The notes under the pieces were generated by a model. The model saw only the letters and a program-made list of their open reading frames with translations. It did no database searches and was not told the origin of the DNA. From positions 62,001 through 126,000 of the forward strand of contig JASANC010000843.1 of NCBI GenBank assembly GCA_030248135.1: a stretch of 64,000 bases of DNA, in the 5' to 3' direction. Position numbers and translations under genes: made by a program. The DNA comes from Theristus sp. LFF4_11 (taxonomy: Eukaryota; Nematoda; Chromadorea; Monhysterida; Xyalidae). Shown here piece after piece: positions 53,528 to 64,000 of the stretch (within the stretch, counting starts at the first letter, position 1; the number at the start of each line of letters is the position of its first letter).

Positions 53528-55800
53528 CTAGCAAATTGACCCGTGCCTACGGCACGGTTAGCTAAGAACTACAATTATTATTTTTGAGTGGATTTTCGCT
53601 TTTTGACCTATGCCCACGATCCGGACTAAAAATGCATTGCATTTTGATTTTGAGCTGCTTCAACCGGCTGTTGTTGATTTACCATAGAAATGAACGTTCA
53701 TTTTTAAAGAACTCGTGTCCGTCGATGCTTCTACTTTTTGAAAATCATAGAATTTCAGTTTTTTGAAAACAGTGTTTTTTGTCAAGTATGTGATTTTGCT
53801 GATTTTATTGCTGTCGATTCAATCGTAACCTGATTTAGTCACCGTATCACTTATTACTATGTGGTTTGGTTAATGCTGTTTCAGCATCATTCAGAGCCAC
53901 AGATACTATTTTTCAACTTGCCAATCATTTTGATGAGAACCGCTGTTTTTTTAATTCAGCGTAAATATTCTTTGATCTGCAAGCAACAGTAGCAACACAA
54001 TCATAACTGCATTGCCATTCAAAATATGAAAAACAATCTTTTTAAATCAGCAACAAACAACTGCCATTTAAAGTATCAAGATAAACTCTGATTTGTTACC
54101 TTCTTCAATATCGCTTAATTGTAGTTTCATTCTTTTTTGTATTCCACTGTCATTCCCGTTTAAAGTATCAAAAATGTTCTTTGATCAGCGACAATTAACA
54201 GCCATTCCCTCAAAATATCAAAAATCAATCTTGTTTTGTTAGCTTTTCCATGTCGTCAAATGTCGTTCAACTACCATTCCTGATCAAAAAAATTAAAAAA
54301 ACGTCGTTTGATCTGGAATAATCAACTGATACCGGTTTAAAATATTAAAAAAACTAAAAGCAATCTGTTTTAGTCAGCTGCATTTCGCTTTCATTTCTTT
54401 TCAGTATAACAAAAACAATCTTGTATTTATGATCAGCAACAACTATCATGTTCAAAATCTTTTTGAAATCCCGTTCAAAATCAGCAGCAATCTTTCAATC
54501 TTTTTAGTCAGTTTCATTTCACTGTCATGACCGTTAAAAGTATAATAAAATAATCTTTGATCAGCTACACTCAAATGCTATTCCCGTTCAAAATATTAAA
54601 AAATCATTGCCGTTTAAGGTATCAAAAAACAATCTTTTGATGATGAGCGACAATTAACAGTCATTCCCGCTCAAAGCATCAAAATCAATCTTTGCTATTC
54701 CTGTTCAAAAAAATTTAAAAAAACATGTCGTTTGATCAGCAACAATTAGCTGCTACCGGTTTAAAATATTTAAAAAAATTAAAAGCAACCTGGTTCAGTC
54801 AGCTGCATTTCGCTGTCATTTCTGTTCAGTATAATAAAATCAATCTTGTATGATCAGCAACAGCTATCCCGTTCAAAAAGCAATCTTTTATGCTTCTTAG
54901 TGAGTTGCATTTTACTGTCATGACGGTTAAAAGTATGATAAAACAATTTTTGATCAGCAACACCCAACTGCTTCGTTTAAAATTCCCGTCCAAAATATTT
55001 AAAAAACCTCTTCTGATCAGAATCATTCAACTGTTACTCTCGTTAAAAAATTGATCGATTTTATGTGGACCGTTCCACTTCTTCGCCGTCGATCATGGCC
55101 ACATCTTTGTTGATGCTGCAATCTATATCTTGTGGAACTACAGTCTATTTTTTGTTCAGAAACAATCAATTACTTCTTGTTAGCTATTGTAATTCGATTG
55201 AAGTTCTATCTTTTCGTGTAAAGGAGGCGGCGTAATGTTGAATGATGTGTGGAAAAGCCGCACAGCTGAAAAGATGTGTCGCGCCCGAACGTAGTTCGAA
55301 TACTATATAAAATAAAATTATTTAGTGAGGAAAGATTCCCCGAACGTAGTTCGAATACTATATAAAATAAAATTATTTAGTGAGGAAAGATTCTGATTAG
55401 CTTTTTCCCCAATTTTTTTGCACGAATCTGCCGACAGAATACGTCAAGCTTCGGTGATTTCAAATTGCCGCACAGCCATAAAAATTTTCTCTATCTTTGC
55501 GTGCAAACGCATATTGATTGGGGTCCGTTTAATAAGAAAGATAATAGATGGCAAACAGCAGCAACAGCCAAATCAAAGTGGTCGATTGTTTTCATTGCAT
55601 AAGAATGATGATGATTAGGACTTTTACAGAACATAGAGAGTAAAAAATTCTCTTGAATAATCATTAAAAATGGAGTGCAGCTAGAGATGATGATATATAT
55701 ATGGCAAATTCAGAATAGCTTGGCGCCAATTCAAATCGACCAAAATTGACACGCTAAGACACACACACACACACGGTCTTCCTGTTTTAGTATTATAGAC
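53528..55800 (+). repeat. Interspersed family C, copy 1
   Basis: Begins CTAGCAAATTGACCCGTGCC and ends in a CA run, GGTCTTCCTG and TTTTAGTATTATAGA. The body is built of degenerate 55-60-bp units around TTTGATCAGCAACAA and CCCGTTCAAAATAT. A 57-bp tandem duplication (CCCGAACGTAGTTCGAATAC) at about 55280-55395 is absent from copy 2. Shared start (CTAGC, AATTGACCCG) and TATAGA end with family B suggest the same mobilising machinery. Confidence 0.65.
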
Positions 55801-57134
55801 TAGCCAATTGACCCGAGCGTATGTGGCTTAATCAATGCCAAGCCTTTTTGGTGAAGTGGCATTGACTTAGAAAGAAAAAAAACAGTAACGTTTACTGAAT
55901 AATAACCCTGAAGAAAATTTACCTTGTGCTGCCGTGAAGTCGCCTACAATACAATATTTTTAAATGTATTTAAATAAATAAAAAATGCGAAGTTTATGAT
56001 TTTGCTATTTTTACCCGTTTACCCTAACCGAAGGCAAGCCTTTTTGTAAGTGAAGTAAAATTGAATAAAAAATATAAAAACTAACGTTTTTTTCATTTAC
56101 CCGTTTTAAAAAGCTAATGCTTTTTTACCCGTTTAGCTAAGCCAAGCCTTTTTTGTAAAGTGAAAATGCGAAGTTTATGATTTTGCTATTTTTTCCCGTT
56201 CACCCTAACCTAAGTCAAGCCTTTTTGTATGTGAAGTAAGATTGAATAAAAACATAAAAATTAACGTTTTTTCAATTACCCGTTTTAAAAAGCTAATGCT
56301 TCTTTTACCCGTTTACCTAAGCCAAGCCTTTTTTGCAAAGTGAAAATGCGAAGTTTATGATTTTGCTATTTTTACCCGTTCGCCCTAACCTAAGTCAAGC
56401 CTTTTTGTAAGTTAAGTAAGATTGAATAAAAAATATAAAAATTAACGTTTTTTTCATTAAAAATACCCGTTTTAAAAAGCTAATGCTTCTTTTACCCGGT
56501 TACCCTAACATAAGCCAAACCTTTTTTGCAAAGTGAAAATGAATGATAAATACCATTTCGACCCAATTAAAAAACTAACTTTTTTCAGAGACGGTCGGTT
56601 TTGTTACATCTTTCGCAGTCGCTCGTCAAGTTTTGAGCAGCAACAATTGCCAGTTGCCCATCGTGCGTTACGTTGAAATTATCGCTCATAACCATGGAGT
56701 ATCAATTTGAAAATGAAACATGGAGTATCAATTTCTATGAAATTTACTTGTTTTGAATCCAAAGTGCAACTTGCAATGCCGATGTCGATGCGCGTTTTGC
56801 AACCCGATGTTTAAAAACAAAAAAGTTCAAACTTTTTTCAAAGACGGTTTTGTTACATCTTTCCCAGTCGATCATCAAGTTTTGATCAGCCACGCTTCCA
56901 TTTGCCTATGCTGCGCTGAACTGCCTCTGTTGACCAAAGAGTATCATGATGACTACAGCTATGAAGAGCGACGCTTTGAAAAAAACAATCTCAACTGGCA
57001 TTGATAAAAATAGGTTAAGGAAATTGAGATGGAGTTTTCTTAAATAGCAAAAATGAGCGCCAAATCAAATTTCATGAAAATGACAGGGACAGACAGACAA
57101 ATTGCATTTTTAGTATAATAGATAGATAGATAGA
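55801..57134 (+). repeat. Interspersed family B, forward copy 2
   Basis: Starts CTAGCCAATTGACCCGAGCG and ends TTTTTAGTATAATAGATAG with a GATA run. Carries the conserved short frame at 56753-57004. Confidence 0.65.
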
Positions 57135-59267
57135 CTAGCCAATTGACCCGAGCGTATGTGGCTTTTAAATCAACTAGCCTATTGACCCGAGCGTATGTGG
57201 CTTAATCAATGCCAAACCTTTTTGGTGAAGTGGCATTGACTTAGAAAGAAAAAACAGTAACGTGATTTTGCTATTTTTACCCGTTTACCCTAACCGAAGG
57301 CAAGCCTTTTTGTAAGTGAAGTAAAATTGAATAAAAAATATAAAAACTAACGTTTTTTCCATTTACCCGTTTTAGAAAGCTAATGCTTTTTTACCCGTTT
57401 ACCTAAGCCAAGCCTTTTTTGTATAGTGAAAATGCGAAGTTTATGATTTTGCTATTTTTACCCGTTCACCCTAACCTAAGTCAAGCCTTTTTGTAAGTTA
57501 AGTAAGATTGAATAAAAAATTTAAAAATTAACGTTTTTTCATTTAAAAAATACCCGTTTTAAAAAGCTAATGCTTCTTTTACCCGGTTACCCTTACATAA
57601 GCCAAACTTTTTTCTAAAGTGAATTTCTAAACTGACGTTTATAATTTCGTTTTGCAGTCATTGCTTCTTTTTACCCGTTTACCCCAACATGACCCAAACA
57701 TTTTGCAAAGTGAAAATGAATGGTAAATACCATTTCGACCCAATTAAAAACTAATTTTTTTCAAAGACGGTTTTGTTACATCTTTCGCAGTCGCTCGTCA
57801 AGTTTTGAGCAGCAACAATTGCCAGTTGCCCATCGTGCGTTACGTTGAAATTATCGCTCATAACCATGGAGTATCAATTTGAAAATGAAACATGGAGTAT
57901 CAATTTCAATGAAATTTATGTACTTGTTTTGAATCCAAAGTGCAACTTGCAATGCCGATGTCGATGTGCGTTTTGCAACCCGACTTTCAAAAACAAAAAA
58001 GTTCAAACTTTTTTCAAAAACGGTTTTGTTACATCTTTCCCAGTCGATCATCAAGATTTGATCAGCCACGCTTCCACTTGCCTATGCTGCGCTGAACTGT
58101 CTCTTTGACCAAAGAGTATCATGATGACTCCAGAGCGACGTTTTGAGAAAACAATCTCAACTGGCATTAATAAAAAATAGGTTAAGGAAATTGAGATGGA
58201 GTTTTCTTAAGTAGCAAAAAGGGCGCCAATTATTTTTACCCGTTTACCCTAACCGAAGGCAAGCCTTTTTGTAAGTGAAGTAAAATTGAATAAAAAATAT
58301 AAAAACTAACGTTTTTTCCATTTACCCGTTTTAGAAAGCTAATGCTTTTTTACCCGTTTACCTAAGCCAAGCCTTTTTTGTATAGTGAAAATGCGAAGTT
58401 TATGATTTTGCTATTTTTACCCGTTCACCCTAACCTAAGTCAAGCCTTTTTGTAAGTTAAGTAAGATTGAATAAAAAATTTAAAAATTAACCTTTTTTTT
58501 ATTTAAAAAAATACCCGTTTTAAAAAGCTAATGCTTCTTTTACCCGGTTACCCTTACATAAGCCAAACTTTTTTCTAAAGTGAATTTCTAAACTGACGTT
58601 TATAATTTCGTTTTGCAGTCATTGCTTCTTTTTACCCGTTTACCCCAACATGACCCAAACATTTTGCAAAGTGAAAATGAATGGTAAATACTACCATTTC
58701 GACCCAATTAAAAACTAATTTTTTTCAAAGACGGTTTTGTTACATCTTTCGCAGTCGCTCGTCAAGTTTTGAGCAGCAACAATTGCCAGTTGCCCATCGT
58801 GCGTTACGTTGAAATTATCGCTCATAACCATGGAGTATCAATTTGAAAATGAAACATGGAGTATCAATTTCAATGAAATTTATGTACTTGTTTTGAATCC
58901 AAAGTGCAACTTGCAATGCCGATGTCGATGTGCGTTTTGCAACCCGACTTTCAAAAACAAAAAAGTTCAAACTTTTTTCAAAAACGGTTTTGTTACATCT
59001 TTCCCAGTCGATCATCAAGATTTGATCAGCCACGCTTCCACTTGCCTATGCTGCGCTGAACTGTCTCTTTGACCAAAGAGTATCATGATGACTCCAACTA
59101 TGAAGAGCGACGTTTTGAGAAAACAATCTCAACTGGCATTAATAAAAAATAGGTTAAGGAAATTGAGATGGAGTTTTCTTAAGTAGCAAAAAAGGGCGCC
59201 AATTCAAATTGGAAAAAAGTGCCACGCACAGACAGACACTTTGTAAATTTAATAATACTAGCAAATT
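57135..59267 (+). repeat. Interspersed family B, copies 3-4 including a 964-bp tandem duplication
   Basis: A fragmentary start (two CTAGCC starts within 60 bp) leads into a copy whose section from about 57270 to 58227 is repeated at about 58230-59190 with almost no differences. The enclosed frames 57845-58108 and 58809-59072 encode identical peptides 964 bp apart. Confidence 0.75.
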
Positions 59268-61186
59268 GACCCGTGCCTACGGCACGATTAGCTGATAACT
59301 ACAATTATTTTTTCAGAGTGGATTTTTGCTTCTTGACCTTGCCCACGATCCGGACTAAAAATGCATTGCATTTTGATTTTGAGCTGCTTCAACCGACTGT
59401 TGTTGATTTACCATGAAATAAACGTTCATTTTTAAAGCACTCGTATCCGTCGATGCTTCTACTTTTTGAGAATCATAGCATTTCAGTTGTTTTTGAAAAC
59501 AGTGTTTTTTGCCAAGTATGTGATTTTGCTGATTTTATTGCTGTCGATTCAATCGTAGTCTGATTAAGTCACCGTATCACTTATTACTGTGTGGTTTGGT
59601 TAATGCTGCTTCACCGTCATTCAGAGCCACAGATACTATTTCTCAACTTGCCAATAATTTTGATAAGAACCGCTGTTTTTTTTAATTCAAGCGTAAATAT
59701 TCTTCTGCAAGCAACAGTAGCAACACAATCATGACTGCATTGCCATTTAAAATATGAAAAACAATCTTTTTTAATCAGCAACAAACAACTGCAATCTAAA
59801 GTATCACGATAAACTCTGATTTGTTACCTTCTTCAAAGTCGCTTAATTGTATTTTCATTCTTCTTTGTATTCCACTGTCATTCCCGTTTAAAGTATCAAA
59901 AAACAACGTTCTTTGATCAGCGACGATTAACAGCCATTTCCCTCAAAATATCAAAATCAATCTTGTTTTGTTAGCTTTTCCATGTCGTCAAATGTCGTTC
60001 AACTACCAAATGCTATTCCCGTTCAAAATATTAAAAAATCATTCCCGTTTAAGGTATCAGAAAACAATCTTTTGATGATGAGCGACAATTAACAGTCATT
60101 CCCGCTCAAAGCATCAAAAATCAATCTTTTCTATTCCTGTTCAAAAAAACTTTAAAAAACATGTCGTTTGATCAGCAACAATCAGCTGATATCGGTTTAA
60201 AATATTTAAAAAAATTGAAAGTCATCTGATTCAGTCAGCAGCATTTCGCTGTCATTTTTGTTCGGTATAACAAAAACAATATTGTATGATCAGCAACAAC
60301 TATCCCGTTCAAAAAGCAATCTTTTAAGCTTCTTAGTGAGTTGCATTTTATTGTCATGACCGTTAAAAGTATGATAAAACAATTTTTGATCAGCAACACA
60401 CAACTGCTTCGTTCAAAATTCCCGTTCAAAATATTTAAAAACCTCTTCTGATCAGAATCATTCAACTGTTACTCTCGTTAAAAAATTGATCGATTATATG
60501 TGGACCGTTCCACTGCTTCGCCGTCGATCATGGCCACATCTGTTGATGCTGCAATCCATATCTTGTGGAACTACAGTCTATTTTTTGTTCACAGTCTACA
60601 GTAAACAGTCAAACTACTTCTTGTTAGCTATTGCAATTCGATTGAACTTCTATCTTTTCGTGTAAAGGAGGCGGAGTAATGTTGAATGATGTGTGGAAAA
60701 GCCGCACAGCTGAAAAGATGTGTCGCGCCCGAACGTAGTTCGAATACTATATAAAATAAATTTTTTTATTGAGGAAAGATTTTGATTAGCTTTTTCCCCA
60801 TTTTTTTGCACGAATCTGCCGACAGAATACGTCAAGTTTCGGTGATTTCAAATTGCCGCACAGCCATAAAAAATTTTGTCTATCTTTGCGTGCAAAGGCA
60901 TATTGATTGGGGCCCGTTTAATAAGAAAGATAATAGATTGCAAACAGCAGCAACAGCCAAATCAAAGTGGTCGATTGTTTTCATTGCATAAGAATGATGA
61001 TGATTAGGACGTTTACAGAACATAGAGTAAAAAATTCTCATGAATAATCATTAAAAATGGAGAGCAGCTAGAGATGATGATATATATGTGGCAAATTCAG
61101 AATAGCTTGGCGCCAATTCAAATCGACCAAAATTGACACGCTAAGACACACACACGGTCTTCCTGTTTTAGTATTATAGATAGATT
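59268..61186 (+). repeat. Interspersed family C, copy 2
   Basis: Collinear with copy 1 at 53528-55800, with several internal deletions of repeat units and a single version of the CCCGAACGTAGTTCG segment. Confidence 0.65.
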
Positions 61187-62433
61187 TATGTGAATTTTTT
61201 TTCAATCTCTGTTCTGTGAAAGATAAAAAAATCATCATCATTCCCATGCAATAAAAATATTAGGTATGATCGACCACTTTAATTTGGCTGCTGCTGCTGT
61301 TCGCCATCTACACCAATCGAATTACCAACGAGCATGGCAATCGATTGTTGCTGAACAAATAGGCTAAACAGGTTCCACTACAAAAAGAATGCAGCATCAA
61401 CAAAGACGTGGCCATGATCGATAGCGAATCAGTGGAACGGTCCACATATGATTAATCAATTTTAATCGAAAGACAGTTGAATGTTGCAGATCAGAAAAGA
61501 TTACCTTTTAATGTTTTGAACGAAAATAGCAGTTGGTTGCTGCTGATCAAAGATTGCTTTACCATACTTTTAACTGGGATGACAGTAGAAAGAGATCGCT
61601 AAAAAGATTGCTTTTTGGACGGGATGATTGCTATTTTTTGCTATTTTGCTAAAAAATATTTTTTCTTATACTGAACAGGTTGCTTTTTAATTTTTAAATA
61701 CTTTAAACGGGTATCGGTTGTGTTTTTTTTTAATTTTTTTGAGCGGGAAGGGCGTTGAACAACAATTGACGACATGAAAAGCAAATAAAACAAGATTGAT
61801 TTTTGATATTTTGAACAGGAATGACAATGCAATACAGTTGATCAAAGAAGAGTGAAACGAAAATTAGCGACATTGAAGAAGCTACTAACAGAGGGAAAAT
61901 TTTGATATTTTGAACAGGAGTGGCAGTTGTTTGTTGCTGATTAAAAAAAAATGCTTTTGTATTTTGAACGGGAAACGCAGTTATGATTGTGTTGCTTACT
62001 GATCAAAGAATTTAAAACAGATTCTTATGAAAAAGATTGGAAAATTTGAAATAATAAAATATGTGGCTTTGATTGACGCTGAAATCAGCGTAAAACAAAC
62101 CACACAGTAATATGTAGTGCTATGGTAACTAAATCAGGTTATGTATGCACCGATGAAATCAGCAAAAGCACGGCCTGACAAAATAGCATTGTTTTCAAAA
62201 AAAAACAAAAAATGCTGCATTTAAAAAAAGCATAAATATCGACGGGTACAAATTGCTTCTAAAATGAACGATCATTGCTGTGGTAAATTAAGAACAGTCG
62301 GTTGAAGCAACTCAAAATCAAATTCCAATGCATTTTTGTCCGGATCGTCCGGGTCAAGAAGGTCAAAATCCACTCAAAAATAATAATTGTTTTCATCAGC
62401 TAACCGTGCCGTAGGCACGGGTTATTTGCTAGT
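61187..62433 (-). repeat. Interspersed family C, diverged inverted copy
   Basis: Ends with CCGTGCCGTAGGCACGGGTTA and TTTGCTAG, the reverse complement of the family start. It is more diverged than copies 1 and 2, so older. With copy 2 it makes a large imperfect inverted repeat. Confidence 0.6.
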
Positions 62434-62585
62434 AAATAAAATATCATATTGCAGCAGCAGTTGATGGTGTCTGTTGTGGTTGAGGGTGAGGGTCTGCTGA
62501 GTCACTGACTGATTGAAGAGCACTAGAGCAGAGCAGCAGAGCAAGGTGGATGATTGATTGAATGTTTCCTTGTTTCTTTTTGCAG

Positions 62586-63747
62586 GAAATAGTCCGCCTT
62601 CGACACTGTGCTGCTGACGACGCCCACGAAGACGACGACGCCGCCGAGAGCGGTTGCGTGGAAGAGCTGTATGCGGTCGGAACGCGTGCGTGCGTCTCTC
62701 GCTTGCCCGGTGGCACGCTGAAAGCGCAGTACACGACGGAGTCAACGATCAAAAATGTGCCTGCTCGCTTTGTTTTTGTTGTCGCCTCCATCAACACCAA
62801 ATCCATGTTTCTTGACTTCTTGTTGTTTACTTGTGTTGCCACAAAACACGGTCTTTAAAAGCATCACGTATCATTTTGCGACAGGCATTCTGGTTTGCGT
62901 TCGGCTCGCACGCGCCTCGTCAGTGTCCGGCGCCGTCGCGTGTGCCGCCACCGCTCTCAGCGGTCTGCTTCCTTACTGACGATCTCTTGCAGGTTCATGG
63001 GGAAGTCGACCACGAACTGCTCTATGTGTCGCTGCCGTATGAAGTTTGTTGATCTTATTCTTAAGTTTGGTTTGATTTGTCGGGGTCATGCCAAAGCGGC
63101 ATTCGTGAAGCAGTATTTAATTTGTAAACACAGCTAAATGTCAATAAATAACTGCTTCATGAAGACCACATAAAGGTGCTGCATCGTCTCTTCGTTGTTT
63201 TCTTTGCAGATGACAAACGTCTGGCCAACGAAAATGGGCTTGATATTCGAAAGGCAGTTGCTAGAAGACGGCTTGGAAGCACTCAACCAGTAGGAATATA
63301 TTTTTTATGAGTTTCAGTTTTTTCTAATAATTCCCGCGTACTCTTATTTTCATTTTTTTCTGATGTTTTCGAACAAATCAAAATTTGCACTCTTCAGGAA
63401 CGACGAAACGTGCATCCCGGTGTTGCACACGCTGACTCACCCGTTGAACGAGTTGCTGCCGGTGATCATGAAACCAAAAGGTTGAACAATGCAAAAACGC
63501 CTGAAATAGACTGGAAAACGTTGACTTGAGACGTGACGACGTGTTTCAACTGGAACTGCTCATTGGATCGAAATCAGTGCATTGAATTTCTTTGCTTCTT
63601 TTCACAGACGGGCGCACAGGCGCGCGCTACGCGTGTGACAGTCGTTGCGAAATCGTGTTCTCGGACGCGCACTCGTCTCTGGTGCTGACGTTCGATCGTG
63701 CCACTGGGCTGCACTCGCTGTGGTCGACGAAAACGGCGTCGCATCAG
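62586..63747 (+). CDS. ANAPC1: ANAPC1 (APC/C subunit 1), N-terminal beta-propeller region (partial)
   Basis: Largest scaffold subunit of the anaphase-promoting complex, the E3 ligase for mitotic cyclins and securin. Exons: 62586-62756, 62885-63043, 63210-63289, 63398-63480 and 63608-63747, with compatible phases and GT-AG ends (177 codons visible). Matches to the family: VEELYAVGTRACVSR (human DEELYVAGNMVIWS), HELLYVSLPYE, TNVWPTKMGLIFERQ (human ANVWPTKYGLLFERS), VLHTLTHPLNELLPVIMK (human MLHPLDEITPLV) and SSLVLTFDRATGLHSLWSTK (human VMTYDAVQNVHSVWTL). All are in the human order. The first visible exon begins roughly 80 residues into the protein, so upstream coding exon(s) are missing and may lie across the repeat block. 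The gene continues beyond the right edge. Confidence 0.9.
63092..63172. mobile_element. Hairpin MITE of the GAAGCA family in an ANAPC1 intron
   Basis: GCGGCATTCGTGAAGCAGTA at the left is mirrored by ACTGCTTCATGAAGACC at the right. It shares the CATTC-GAAGCA arm with the element at 6831-6919. It fills half of the 166-bp intron between exons 2 and 3. Confidence 0.55.
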
Positions 63748-64000
63748 GTGACTCTGACGATTGTAGGCAGGCTGATGATTGGCTGAACTGCTGAATGCTG
63801 TTGCAGACGTGCTGAAATCAGTGCGTATAATCACAAAACACAACAGTGCTAACGTTATTTGGAATGGATTTTCGAGTTATTTCATTGAAAACCATATTCC
63901 GTTTAAATAATCGATTCGAGGCCGGTTTGGAATATGGTTTAGTAGGTTCCTGTTTTTGCTTGGTTGTATTCATCGAAACGAAACGATCACTTGACTTGAT
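63748..64000. other. ANAPC1 intron at the right edge
   Basis: Starts with GTGACTC donor. No further exon seen before the window ends. ATATGGTTT- and TTGGAATAT-type words suggest a small foldback at 63880-63950. Confidence 0.4.

Noticed and set aside
1..64000. tRNA, rRNA and snRNA genes
   Set aside because: Scanned by eye for A/B-box and conserved rRNA words on both strands; none convincing, though a covariance search would be needed to be sure.

Overview
The window is animal nuclear DNA. Every recognisable gene is split by GT-AG introns, the proteins are metazoan (a Caspr/neurexin-IV-type receptor, an ATF7IP/Windei-like chromatin cofactor, ANAPC1, DDX27, ZUP1, methylmalonyl-CoA epimerase), and the spaces between genes are full of transposon debris. 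Compact genes, mostly short introns and a repeat-swollen right half suggest an invertebrate, perhaps a nematode or relative. I cannot place it more closely from sequence alone.

Left part, 1-24 kb. A ZUP1-like ubiquitin-peptidase gene (5' half, minus strand) runs off the left edge and is followed by a complete methylmalonyl-CoA epimerase gene (minus). At 3.6-5.85 kb sits a G-run-rich terminal-inverted-repeat element that carries two later insertions. A long Caspr/neurexin-IV-like receptor gene (minus) fills 7.4-15.4 kb. Between 16.7 and 23.6 kb two paralogous genes (minus) for small single-pass membrane proteins, which I cannot match to a named family, flank a secreted VWA protein with a mucin-like tail (plus).

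Middle, 25-41.5 kb. A complete 16-exon DDX27/Drs1 RNA-helicase gene (minus, 25253-36357) reads as one frame of 772 codons. Its 5.97-kb intron holds two complete, tandem, paralogous MFS transporter genes on the opposite strand. Upstream lies a 1.19-kb hAT-type element with a perfect 8-bp target duplication. Next is an ATF7IP/Windei-like gene (minus), whose last 5' splice site was hit, but apparently kept, by a small TTA-flanked element.

Right part, 41.5-62.4 kb. This is a repeat block with no convincing gene. It holds nested TIR elements with long G/C runs and perfect 8-bp target duplications, two arrays of a 149-bp satellite, a 171-bp tandem repeat, a displaced inverted repeat around the satellites, and several copies of two interspersed families, including a near-identical 964-bp tandem duplication. 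At 62.6 kb ANAPC1 (plus) begins mid-protein and leaves by the right edge.

No bacterial-type operons, CRISPR arrays, rRNA or tRNA genes were seen. Exon ends were placed by eye from splice signals, reading-frame continuity and remembered family sequences; no database was searched.
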